A DNA stretch of 35,824 bases from Lewinellaceae bacterium (GTDB lineage: Bacteria; Bacteroidota; Bacteroidia; Chitinophagales; Saprospiraceae): the NCBI GenBank assembly GCA_020636445.1, contig JACJXV010000039.1, forward strand, positions 1 through 35,824. The letters are read 5' to 3'. The first letter of the stretch is position 1. Every line of letters starts with the position of its first letter. The notes under the pieces are model-generated. The model saw only the letters and a list, made by a program, of their open reading frames with translations. It searched no databases and was not told the origin of the DNA. Shown here in pieces: positions 16,292 through 25,096 of this stretch. Made by a program: the position numbers and the translations under genes.

Positions 16292-19200
16292 ATGCTGGCG
16301 TTCCTAAAAACTTTGTCTGTGCTAAACCTCTTTACCCGTCGGTTTTCCTCCCAACGGGGATTCAGCTTTCTGCTGGCTATGTTCATTTCCCTGGCGGCAG
16401 TTCATGCCCAGGTTTTTCCTATTTCATTCACCACTATCCGAACTTGCTCCGCTTTATTTACGGACAGTGGTGGTCTCAGCGGAGGCTACCAGGGAGGAGA
16501 ATCGTTTACGGAAACGATTTGCCCCGCCAATGGGACCAGCGCCTTTACTGAACTGGTATTCAACTCCTGGAATCTGGCTCCTGGTGACCGCCTTTGTTTC
16601 TACGATGGCCAGGATACTAATGCACCCTTGTTACTATGTTCTGACCAACTTGCCCCCGGTGAACCTTTTATCGTCAGGGCCAGTGCGACAAACGCCAGTG
16701 GCTGCCTTACCGTTACCTTTACCAGTAATGCCGCTTTCGCCGAGGGCGGATGGCAAGCAAAAATTCAATGCGCCCCTGCCTGTCAGGAATTTGCCGTACG
16801 CATTGATACCGTTTTACCAAGTCCGGGGGCTCGGGGCCAAATTCCCTTATGCCCTGGAGATACGATTATTCTTCGGGCAAAAGGAGACTACCCAAAAAAT
16901 AACTCCTCTTACTTGCAATCGGACTTCCTAACCAACTTCCGCTGGAACTTTGGGGATGGTGAATTAGCTTTTGGCCAGGAAGTCATTCATATTTACCGGG
17001 AAGGAGGTGGGTATGGGATAGACCTTACGGCTACTGATCAACGAGGATGTGTAAGCCGCAATACCGCTCGACTTCCGGTCGAAGTGTCCGTTCCCCCTGT
17101 GTTTGTTCCGGGAATCTCACTACCAGGAACCCTTTGCGCGGCGGACACCATACGGTTAGGAGCTGACCTGGGCCAAAGCCGAAACCGGGCGCTTTCTATT
17201 TTACCAGGTACTGGTTATTTTGATTTAGCCCAAAGCTTGAACGACCAGACCTACCTGGCAGATGGGCCTAACCCGCCTTTCACCAGTACTATCAACTACC
17301 ATGCTTATTCAGCCAACCAGGTTATTACGGCTACCAGTCAGATTGAAGCCCTATGTCTGAATATTGAACATAGTTCTTTAAGGGACCTGGAGATAACGCT
17401 GCAATGTCCCAGCGGGAAACAAGTGTCACTAACGACAGCTGCAGCTGCGAAAGGTACCCGGGTTTTCCTTGGCGAACCTATTATCAACGATGGAAATGCC
17501 CAAAATCCAGGGGTTCCCTATGTATACTGTTGGTCCCCACAGGCCACCCAGCCTAGTTGGGAGAATTTCCTGGCCGCCAACTCAACCCTGCAAACGCTTC
17601 CTGCTGGCACCTACCAATCCCAAGACCCCTGGAGTAATTTACTGGGATGCCCTTTTAACGGTGATTGGCAGATAACTGTTACTGACCGGCTGGCTAATGA
17701 TAATGGCTACGCCTTTTCCTGGAGCCTGGCTTTTGACTCCAGCTTAGTAGCCCCTCCGTCTTACCAGACAGCACTCCAAAGCCAGCGCTGGGTAAGCCAT
17801 CCTGATATTTTTTTCCAGACTACGGATTCTGTGGGAATCGCCCCTTCCCATCCAGGCCTGTTTTATGTGCGGCATCGGGTTACCGACGAAACGGGTTGCG
17901 CATTTGAAACAGCACTCCCCTTTACAGTGCTTAGCCCCACTGATACAGCTTGTGCCAGTTGTCAATTCAGCATCTCACCACTCGCCGACACCAGTATCTG
18001 CCGGGGAGACAGTCTGCAGATTTCCTTAAACAACCAACTTACCCTGGATAGCATTCTGACCTTCCGGACCAACCCCCGGTATGCGATCGGCAATGCTAAT
18101 CATCCACCAACGAACCCGTATGCTGCGGACCTCCCGGTAAGTGGCTTACCGTATTCGGTCATTATTAACCCCATTACGCAAATTGACTCAGTATGCCTCG
18201 ATCTGGAAACCGATTGGGATGAGGATATCGCCCTATTCCTAAGAGCCCCCAATGGACAGGTACTGGAACTATCCACCAATAATGGCGGTGGATTCGATGA
18301 TTACCGGCATACTTGTTTTACCCCTTCGGCCACCCTGCCAATCACAGCTGGTAGTCCACCTTTCACTGGAGTTTTCGCTCCTGAGGGTAATTGGAATGTC
18401 CTGGCTAATACGCCGGCAAACGGGACTTGGTCCCTCCTGGTTTCCGATGCCTTTGACCAAAATGCGCTGGGGCGGCTCAATGAATGGCAACTCTCTTTTC
18501 GGACCCAAAACGAGGTCACTTATCAATGGACACCAGTAGCAGCCGTTTCCTGCGACACCTGCCTCAATCCTGTTTTTCGTCCAGACACGACTACGGTTTT
18601 TCGTCTCAAAGCCACTGACACTTACGGATGTGTCTATACCGATTCCATCACAATCAGCGTATTGGAACCACTCCCTGCTCCAACTGTTTCCTGTTTTGCC
18701 AGCGCTCCGGGAACCATTACTTTTTCCTGGCCGCCTCTCAGTGATACGGCACGTTATTCTCTGCGCCTTTGGCGCGGAGGTCGTGATTCCCTGTTAACAA
18801 CCCCCTGGCTGGATACAACCTATTTGGTAAGCGGGCTCAACGCAGGTGACAGTGTGCATTTACAGGTGAGCCTTTTTCAGGATATACCCTATCCCTGCGC
18901 ACAGGGAACGGGCGAAAGTGGCTGTGTTTATGGACGCTGCAGTCTGAACATGAGTGTCATCTCACAAAAAGATGCAACTTGTGCCGACAGCCAGGATGGC
19001 AACCTGCAGTTGCGTATTGAGAATGGAGCAGCTCCTTTCCAAGTTCGCGTCAATAATGGTCCGGTTCAACAAGCCCTGACTTTTTCCAATTTATCCCCGG
19101 GAGATTACCTGGTAACGGTAGTAGATTTATTGGGGTGTACCGACACCCTGCCGATCACTATTGGTGCTCCCCTCAGCTTACAGAGCGGGTTGCAGGTTTT

Positions 19201-21799
19201 ACAGGAAATAGCATGTAATGGGGACGCTAGCGGACAATTAGCCAGTACGCCAAGTGGTGGAACTGCCCCGTACCTCTTTCAATGGAATAATAATCAACCC
19301 GGAAATCCAGGGTTAAGGGATCTGCCTGCCGGCATCTATCGCCTTACCCTGACAGACAGCCGGGGGTGTCAAAGACTAGATAGTATTTCCCTGCGCCAGC
19401 CTGATGCGCTTCAGGTACAGGCCACTTCGCAAAATCCAAGTTGCCCCAATACTCGGAACGGCCAGATCACCTTAACCGCAGTGGGTGGTAGCGGCACTTA
19501 TTCGTTCCGGTGGGCAGATGGCTTGTTAGGGGCATCCCGCAACAACCTGGCACCAGGCAGTTATTGTGCTACCGTGACAGATAGCAATGGCTGCACAACA
19601 AGTCTTTGTGAAACCCTGGTTCAACCTCCACCCCTGCAAATTGATTCAGTCAGACTTACGCCAGTGAGTTGTTTTGGAAGATCTAATGGTCGGGCAACCA
19701 TTTGGGTAAGCGGCGGCACCAGCCCTTATCGCATTGCCTGGAATGATTCCCTCCGGCAGTCAGGACCTACTGCCAACCTGCTTCCTGCAGGTGCTGTCAA
19801 TGTAACCGTTACGGATACGCTTGGATGTATCCTGACCGCAACTTATACCATCAGCAGTCCACCACCGATAATGCTCAGCCTCACCGCCACGGATAACCCC
19901 TGCCGGGGTGGGGCTGAAGGTACTATCCGTGTTGTGGTCAATGGTGGAACCGCTCCCTATCGTTATGCCTGGGAGAACGGGCAAACCGATTCCATTGCAA
20001 CGGGGCTGGAAGCAGGCACTTACCGGGTAAGCATTACGGATGCTAATGGCTGCACGGCCAATGACCGGGCTACAGTCGGAGAACCCTTTAGCTTTATGGT
20101 TGTGGAAACTACCCAAACGACAAGGGGGTGTTTTGGCCAGGCGACGAACGAAGCCAGCGTTCAAGCTAGTGGAGGTACAGGGCCCTATCAATATCAGTGG
20201 TCAAATGGGGAAACAACCGCTATTGCCCGAGGGCTGGACTCGATTCGATATACGGTTACGGTAACTGATGCACGGGGTTGTTCCAAAGAATCCGGCATAC
20301 TCTTGCGGGATTTACCCGATATGGATCCCAACATGATCGTCAATTCGCCTTCCTGTTTTGGCACCAGCAATGGAGCTATTGGTATCAATTTGATTATGGG
20401 GCGTCCCAATGCCAACCTCAATCAATATCAATTCATTTGGAATACCGGACAAGTAGGGGCAGCCATCCAGCAACTCATTGGCGACCAAACCTATACCGTA
20501 ACTATTACCGATCCGCAGGGATGTACAGCAGTTGAATCCCGGACAGTGCGCAGCCCCAAACCCATCACCGTAGCGATTACTACCCAACCAACCCGCTGTT
20601 TTGGCAGCAATGACGGGGAGGCAACCATCAGCAATATAACCGCGGACACCCGCAATTTTACCTTCCAGTGGGATAATCGTGCGGGGAGTGCAACCCAGGA
20701 GTCTGTACGAAACTTAGCTGCCGGAACTTACACCGTTACTGTTACCGATGAAAATAGCTGTACGGGAATTGGGACCGCTTTGGTGGGTCAACCCGCAGCA
20801 CTCTCGCTGCGCTTTGTCAGTCGCGATATTAATTGCTTTGGCAATGCCGATGGACGCATCAGCGTGCTGCCGGAAGGAGGAACACCCCCCTACCGGTATT
20901 TGTGGAATACGGGGGCCACTACTTCCGACTTGATTAATCAACAGGCAGGTGTTTATCAGGTAACCGTTACGGATGCCCAGGAATGCAGTACCACTGGCAG
21001 CAGGGAAATCAAACAAGCCACCGCCTTTACTATCGCCGGGCAGGTGGATAGTGTTACCTGTAACGGCGGGCGCAATGGTTCCATTACGATTAGCCCCAGT
21101 GGGGGCCGCAACCCATATGAATACAGTCTTGACAACCGAACCTTCCGGGGTATCTCCCGGTTCATCGGCCTGCAAGCGGGCAACTACACCGTCTACGTAC
21201 GCGATGGCAATGGCTGCCTGCAGGCACAACGCTTTTTGGTGCCCGAGCCCCTACCCTTAGTGGTAGATGCAGGGGATCCGTCATATTCCATTCGCCTGGG
21301 TGATACCCTTGTATTGCAAGCCTCCGCCACCAATGCCCGGGGTGCAGTTGACTTTCAATGGATTGCACCTTACCCGGGCACCCTGTCCTGTCTGAATTGT
21401 GTGCAAACCACGGTAAGGTCCCAAAACACTATCACCTACCGGCTTGAGGGAACCGATAGCCGGGGTTGTCAGGGAGAGGACCGGGTTCAGGTCGTTGTGG
21501 AAAAAGAACGAATCGTGGTGGTGCCAACAGGGTTCACGCCGAATAGCGACCAAAACAATGATCGGCTCCTCGTTCACGGACAACAAGATGCTAAGGTGCT
21601 CAGCTTCCGGGTTTTCGATCGCTGGGGAGAACTGGTTTTTAGCGATAATAATTTTTCGGTTAACGATGAAACCCGTGGGTGGGATGGGTTTTTCCGTGGC
21701 CAGGAGGCCGCCTCAGGCGTTTACCTTTGGTATTTGGAGGTGGAGTTTTCGGACGGATTCCGGGACATCCGCCGCGGACAAACCACACTAATCCGGTAA
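16292..21799 (+). CDS. Giant SprB-repeat adhesin with T9SS type B sorting domain
   Basis: Surface adhesin of 1835 residues. Domains in order: signal peptide (1-39, ending AAVHA); CUB-like domain (about 48-165); PKD-like module with RWNFGDGE (near 220); two proprotein-convertase P-like domains (about 333-483 and 614-741); a fibronectin III-like segment (about 792-866); ten SprB-type repeats of about 70-80 residues (about 885-1655); an Ig-like stretch; and a C-terminal gliding-motility-associated domain (about 1740-1835) with GFTPNSDQNNDRLLV, FRVFDRWGELVF and GWDGFFRGQEAASGVYLW. Most repeats carry one Cys near the start and one in a TDxxGC motif near the end. The C-terminal domain is a type B signal for export by T9SS. 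The PorP/SprF-like gene follows at 25 bp, as in other SprB/SprF pairs. The product likely mediates surface adhesion or gliding. Confidence 0.92.
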   Translation: MLAFLKTLSVLNLFTRRFSSQRGFSFLLAMFISLAAVHAQVFPISFTTIRTCSALFTDSGGLSGGYQGGESFTETICPANGTSAFTELVFNSWNLAPGDRLCFYDGQDTNAPLLLCSDQLAPGEPFIVRASATNASGCLTVTFTSNAAFAEGGWQAKIQCAPACQEFAVRIDTVLPSPGARGQIPLCPGDTIILRAKGDYPKNNSSYLQSDFLTNFRWNFGDGELAFGQEVIHIYREGGGYGIDLTATDQRGCVSRNTARLPVEVSVPPVFVPGISLPGTLCAADTIRLGADLGQSRNRALSILPGTGYFDLAQSLNDQTYLADGPNPPFTSTINYHAYSANQVITATSQIEALCLNIEHSSLRDLEITLQCPSGKQVSLTTAAAAKGTRVFLGEPIINDGNAQNPGVPYVYCWSPQATQPSWENFLAANSTLQTLPAGTYQSQDPWSNLLGCPFNGDWQITVTDRLANDNGYAFSWSLAFDSSLVAPPSYQTALQSQRWVSHPDIFFQTTDSVGIAPSHPGLFYVRHRVTDETGCAFETALPFTVLSPTDTACASCQFSISPLADTSICRGDSLQISLNNQLTLDSILTFRTNPRYAIGNANHPPTNPYAADLPVSGLPYSVIINPITQIDSVCLDLETDWDEDIALFLRAPNGQVLELSTNNGGGFDDYRHTCFTPSATLPITAGSPPFTGVFAPEGNWNVLANTPANGTWSLLVSDAFDQNALGRLNEWQLSFRTQNEVTYQWTPVAAVSCDTCLNPVFRPDTTTVFRLKATDTYGCVYTDSITISVLEPLPAPTVSCFASAPGTITFSWPPLSDTARYSLRLWRGGRDSLLTTPWLDTTYLVSGLNAGDSVHLQVSLFQDIPYPCAQGTGESGCVYGRCSLNMSVISQKDATCADSQDGNLQLRIENGAAPFQVRVNNGPVQQALTFSNLSPGDYLVTVVDLLGCTDTLPITIGAPLSLQSGLQVLQEIACNGDASGQLASTPSGGTAPYLFQWNNNQPGNPGLRDLPAGIYRLTLTDSRGCQRLDSISLRQPDALQVQATSQNPSCPNTRNGQITLTAVGGSGTYSFRWADGLLGASRNNLAPGSYCATVTDSNGCTTSLCETLVQPPPLQIDSVRLTPVSCFGRSNGRATIWVSGGTSPYRIAWNDSLRQSGPTANLLPAGAVNVTVTDTLGCILTATYTISSPPPIMLSLTATDNPCRGGAEGTIRVVVNGGTAPYRYAWENGQTDSIATGLEAGTYRVSITDANGCTANDRATVGEPFSFMVVETTQTTRGCFGQATNEASVQASGGTGPYQYQWSNGETTAIARGLDSIRYTVTVTDARGCSKESGILLRDLPDMDPNMIVNSPSCFGTSNGAIGINLIMGRPNANLNQYQFIWNTGQVGAAIQQLIGDQTYTVTITDPQGCTAVESRTVRSPKPITVAITTQPTRCFGSNDGEATISNITADTRNFTFQWDNRAGSATQESVRNLAAGTYTVTVTDENSCTGIGTALVGQPAALSLRFVSRDINCFGNADGRISVLPEGGTPPYRYLWNTGATTSDLINQQAGVYQVTVTDAQECSTTGSREIKQATAFTIAGQVDSVTCNGGRNGSITISPSGGRNPYEYSLDNRTFRGISRFIGLQAGNYTVYVRDGNGCLQAQRFLVPEPLPLVVDAGDPSYSIRLGDTLVLQASATNARGAVDFQWIAPYPGTLSCLNCVQTTVRSQNTITYRLEGTDSRGCQGEDRVQVVVEKERIVVVPTGFTPNSDQNNDRLLVHGQQDAKVLSFRVFDRWGELVFSDNNFSVNDETRGWDGFFRGQEAASGVYLWYLEVEFSDGFRDIRRGQTTLIR
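18947..21250 (+). repeat. Ten degenerate SprB-type coding repeats
   Basis: Within the adhesin gene about ten units of roughly 210-240 bp follow each other. At protein level each unit runs: C-[FNP]-G-x-x-[ND]-G, then GGTxPYxYxW, an L-x-AGxYxVTVTD segment, and GC. DNA identity between units is low, which points to old duplications under protein-level selection and not to recent copying. Confidence 0.85.
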
Positions 21800-21824
21800 A
21801 TTAGCACAACCCAAAACCGAAATT

Positions 21825-22889
21825 ATGCCTTGCATGCAATCATACCGCTGGACGCTTCTCTTCTTTGTCATCTGTTTCTGGGGGCAGGCAGGCAAGGCAC
21901 AGGATCCTCGTTTTTCCCAATTCTATGCAGCGCCTGTTTATCTGAATCCAGCTATGAGTGGCGTTTTCCCCGGTGCTTACCGGATAGCAATTAATTACCG
22001 GGACTTATACGCCAGCATTGTTAATGAAAGACCATTCCGCACGATGAGCGCTGCCTTTGAGTACCGTGCACGGGCCGGGCGAAATGATTTTTTTTCTATG
22101 AATTTACAAGCGCAGCAAGACCAGGCAGGCTTGGCCCATTTGCGCCGTAACCAAGCGTTTATCGGGGGAAGTTTTCTTAAAAAGTTAAGCGGCGGGCGCT
22201 ATTCCTCAAGCGAGCAATTTCTCGTTGCAGGAGCCCAGGTGGGCATTGCTCAACAGGCGCTGCGCTGGGATGATCTTTGGTTTTCGGCACAGTATAATAC
22301 CCAAACCAATTCGATCGACCCCAATGGCCCTAGTGGCGAAGCTTTCGCGGGTGCCAACAGTCGATCCTATCTGGATTTCAATGCCGGCATACTCTGGTAT
22401 GCTGTTTTTGACGATAACGCCAGCTTTTTTGCCGGTGGTGCATTGCACCATATTAATCAACCCAGCATTACCTTTCTGGAAGGAGGCAGCAATACCATTA
22501 ACCGACGCTGGACAGCCCACCTCGGAGGTGAAATTCCCCTGGGAAAAGCCATCAGCGCCATGCCTGGTGCAGCGGTAAGCAGCCAGGGCCCCGCCATGAG
22601 CATCACCCTGGGTAATAACTTTCGCATAACCAACCACGACTGGAAGGAACTGGCGCTGCGTGGTGGCCTGTGGGTTCACGCTTCTCGCCAAACCGATACC
22701 AACCTGGGCCTGGATGCTCTTATTGTTGCCGGCATACTTGAGATGGAACGTTGGAACCTGGGTTTTAGCTACGACGTTACCGCCTCCAGCCTCCGTCGTT
22801 CAAACTATAGCAAGGGAGCCATGGAAGTAAGTTTAATTTATGTGCATCCAGCTAGTTACCGCAGCAAAGTTGAATGTCCGAAGTATTGA
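21825..22889 (+). CDS. PorP/SprF family type IX secretion membrane protein
   Basis: This 354-residue protein begins with a signal peptide (ending near GKAQ) and continues with the family hallmark QDPRFSQFYAAPVYLNPAMSG, then a beta-rich sequence that fits an outer-membrane barrel. PorP/SprF proteins help to export and anchor SprB-like adhesins carrying type B C-terminal domains. Internal segments such as INYRDLYASI and LDFNAGILWY are typical. It lies 25 bp downstream of the adhesin gene on the same strand, so the two form an operon and probably a cognate pair. The start could also be the Met at residue 4. Confidence 0.93.
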   Translation: MPCMQSYRWTLLFFVICFWGQAGKAQDPRFSQFYAAPVYLNPAMSGVFPGAYRIAINYRDLYASIVNERPFRTMSAAFEYRARAGRNDFFSMNLQAQQDQAGLAHLRRNQAFIGGSFLKKLSGGRYSSSEQFLVAGAQVGIAQQALRWDDLWFSAQYNTQTNSIDPNGPSGEAFAGANSRSYLDFNAGILWYAVFDDNASFFAGGALHHINQPSITFLEGGSNTINRRWTAHLGGEIPLGKAISAMPGAAVSSQGPAMSITLGNNFRITNHDWKELALRGGLWVHASRQTDTNLGLDALIVAGILEMERWNLGFSYDVTASSLRRSNYSKGAMEVSLIYVHPASYRSKVECPKY

Positions 22890-22958
22890 TAAGTTCGGTG
22901 TTGGTGATGAAAAGCGATCTGTATGAGCTGAAAAAATAACTGGTTCCATGCAAGGGTT

Positions 22959-22991
22959 CCGATAACTAAACTTCGGAAGTTTAGTTATCGG
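22959..22991. terminator. Perfect 15-bp inverted repeat after the PorP gene
   Basis: CCGATAACTAAACTT is followed by the loop CGG and by its exact reverse complement. G-U pairs could extend the stem by up to three more. It lies about 70 bp after the PorP-like stop, so it may terminate the adhesin operon. No T-tract follows on the plus strand, so termination is unproven; a protein-binding site or mobile-element relic is also possible. Confidence 0.45.
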
Positions 22992-23158
22992 GGTGTAAAA
23001 AACTATTTCCAACTCCCCCTCGGGACACAACCCTACCTGGTCGTAGTCCAACCGTACGATCTGGCAGGACGATTACCCATTCTTTAAAAAGATTCCGTAT
23101 TTTAGAGGACACTAAGCTGTGCATCAGCGGTCATCGCAACCCTAAAACCTACGGCGCC

Positions 23159-24682
23159 ATGAGTCTCAATCCATTTCAATCCATTGCGTTGTGTTTTTCC
23201 GGCGGCGGATACCGTGCCTCGACATTTGGGCTCGGCAATCTAGCCTTTTTAGACCATCTGGGATTACGCAAACAGGTTAAAGCCATCTCCACCGTCTCCG
23301 GAGGAACGATTACCGGGGCAGCCTATGCGCAAGCGCAAATTGATGGTCAGGAATTCCCAGCATTTTTCCGGAGCTTTTACGATTGGCTGGCCAACGATCA
23401 ACTGGCGGCCAATGCCATAAGCAATCTGAATAATGACCGCCTATGGCAGGATTCGACTTATCGACATAAAAGGCAAACACCTATTAATGCCTTTGCTATT
23501 GAATACCAAAAAGCATTTCCGGGCTCTTTGGGCGAAATCGAAGATGCGATTGAGGCCGGCAAGTGCCACGTAGATCGCTTTGTGTTTAATGCGACCGACT
23601 TCTCCCATGGGCTTACCTTTCGCATCCAAAATCAAGCGGACAAGAATAAGTTTGGCAACTTTTACACGCCCTTCCTCAGTACGACCCAACGTCATGCCGT
23701 AAAACTGGGCGATGCCATCGCTGCTTCATCGTGTTTTCCGGGAGGGTTTGAACCGATTGGTTTTCCAAATGATTTTTTGCCGGTTGAGCTGCGCCCTGAC
23801 GATCTGCCAGAAATGGGCATTATGGATGGAGGCATTCTGGACAACCAGGGGATTGAAAGCCTTTTTGCTTCCGGCAAACGAATGTATGATTCCTATTTCA
23901 TTTGCGATGTGGAATCCCCCTACGTGGGCTCACCATTTGCTTTTTCGGGTGTTACTCCATTTGCTCGCCTTGTTACCTGGTTAATCCAGATCTGGTCTTT
24001 ACTGTTGCTTGTAGCGGTTACGGCTACTGCTTTTTGGTTAAACCTTCCCTGGTTAGCCGTGTTCCTTGGGGCTATATCTTTGCTTTTATTCGCTCTTCGA
24101 ATAGGTATTTGGTCGATAAGCAAAAAAGCCCAGGCAATGCTGGGTCTTCCCCAACCCCTGACAATGCCCATTCACAAAGTTGGCAATTACATCCTTGACC
24201 GGATGAACTCACTGCTCAGCATGGCTAACGATGTCACCTTGAAAGGAAATCGACGCAACAGCTATTTCCTGCTCTACAACTTCTATGAAAAAGAACTCAA
24301 AGGTCGCCGTATTGCCAGTACGATCTACGAATTACGCTGCCGCAATGCAGAAAACCAACCCGAAAACGAGCGCTATTGGGATAAAATCAAACCCATCATT
24401 GGCGAAATTCCAGACAACCTGAAGAAAATAGCCGCTGAAAGCGCTGCCTTCCCTACTGTCTTGTGGTTTACCCCCGCTGACCGGGAAAACAAGATGCTGG
24501 ACAAGCTTATCACCACGGGAATGTTTACCGCATGCTATAACATTTTAGCATTAATTATTGGCGAATGCAGTGAGGAGCAACGCCAGGATCCGGCAGTACA
24601 GGAAATTTACACCAAAACCTTAGCCGCCTGGCAGCGCTTTGCTACCGACCCTTATTGGTTGATAAATGAATTGAAAGGCTAA
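23159..24682 (+). CDS. Patatin-like phospholipase with two membrane segments
   Basis: Patatin-like enzymes hydrolyse acyl ester bonds of phospholipids with a Ser-Asp dyad. The 507-residue protein has the oxyanion-hole motif SGGGYR at residues 14-19, the nucleophile S47 in STVSGGTITG (a variant of G-x-S-x-G), and the catalytic D223 in MDGGILDNQG. Residues about 271-321 contain two hydrophobic segments rich in Leu, Trp and Ala, most likely a membrane hairpin, followed by a soluble C-terminal part with LKGNRRNSYFLLYNFYEKEL. No signal peptide is seen. Neighbours give no clue; a perfect hairpin lies upstream and a repeat-rich region downstream. Function could be lipid remodelling, defence or storage; the sequence alone cannot decide. 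Confidence 0.88.
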   Translation: MSLNPFQSIALCFSGGGYRASTFGLGNLAFLDHLGLRKQVKAISTVSGGTITGAAYAQAQIDGQEFPAFFRSFYDWLANDQLAANAISNLNNDRLWQDSTYRHKRQTPINAFAIEYQKAFPGSLGEIEDAIEAGKCHVDRFVFNATDFSHGLTFRIQNQADKNKFGNFYTPFLSTTQRHAVKLGDAIAASSCFPGGFEPIGFPNDFLPVELRPDDLPEMGIMDGGILDNQGIESLFASGKRMYDSYFICDVESPYVGSPFAFSGVTPFARLVTWLIQIWSLLLLVAVTATAFWLNLPWLAVFLGAISLLLFALRIGIWSISKKAQAMLGLPQPLTMPIHKVGNYILDRMNSLLSMANDVTLKGNRRNSYFLLYNFYEKELKGRRIASTIYELRCRNAENQPENERYWDKIKPIIGEIPDNLKKIAAESAAFPTVLWFTPADRENKMLDKLITTGMFTACYNILALIIGECSEEQRQDPAVQEIYTKTLAAWQRFATDPYWLINELKG

Positions 24683-25096
24683 AGGTGTGTCAACTTTGAA
24701 AAATTAGGGGTTGCCATAGAGATTATGACCGAAACCTGACTTAGAAATCAGAAATAGAAATCGGAGACATCCCGAATTCTGATTTAGTGGCAGGCAGGGT
24801 TTACCCGCCTTTGGAGGGCAGGCTGGTTTAGAGCCGCCACTCACTCCGCTCGTAGCTAGTTTAGAGACGCACCTGCGGTGCTGGTTTAGAAAGTTTAGCA
24901 AGTTAGTTTAGAAGCTTAGCGTTTTTGATAGGTTTAAGGCTATTTGTATGCTAACATAGTATCTCTAAACCGTGAGCGTAGCGAGTTCTCTAAACTAGTA
25001 GGGAGCGCCAGCGACCTACGACTCTAAACCAGAAATCCAGATTGTCCAAAATTTGGGTTGGCTCATGTTTCCAAGTTGAGCAGACCACTGATCTTT
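24683..25096. other. Repeat-rich convergent intergenic region
   Basis: This 414-bp region between the convergent patatin and GH92 genes has no credible gene. It is filled by a mosaic of short GTTTA-delimited units, described separately. Confidence 0.7.
24690..25079. repeat. Mosaic intergenic element bounded by inverted repeats
   Basis: The ends are near-perfect inverted repeats: TCAACTTTGAAA at 24690-24701 and TTTCCAAGTTGA at 25068-25079 (11 of 12 bases match). Inside, GTTTAGA occurs at 24826, 24859, 24884 and 24906, and its reverse complement TCTAAAC at 24964, 24989 and 25023. The spaces between these boundaries hold short hairpins, such as GCACC-TGC-GGTGC (24869-24881) and GTAGG...CCTAC (24998-25019). 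The left half and the reverse complement of the right half share the same order of spacers, so the block is roughly symmetrical. It resembles a MITE-like or REP-like mosaic. No transposase is present. Confidence 0.55.

Noticed and set aside
18947..21250. Recent tandem duplication of DNA in the adhesin gene
   Set aside because: The repeats are similar at protein level only; nucleotide sequences have diverged, so recent copying is not supported.
22833..23051. Minus-strand open frame between the PorP and patatin genes
   Set aside because: It runs through the perfect hairpin and the end of the PorP gene and has no family-like features.
23159..24682. Patatin as part of a CBASS or other defence operon
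   Set aside because: No cyclase, ubiquitin-like, TIR or other sensor gene lies next to it; neighbours are an adhesin operon and a mannosidase.
24826..25029. GTTTAGA copies as CRISPR repeats
   Set aside because: Although some CRISPR repeats begin with GTTT, only seven bases are conserved, spacing varies from 9 to 33 bases, and the orientation inverts midway.
24683..25096. Insertion sequence with transposase
   Set aside because: Inverted ends exist but the 390-bp interior encodes no transposase on either strand, so only a non-autonomous element is possible.
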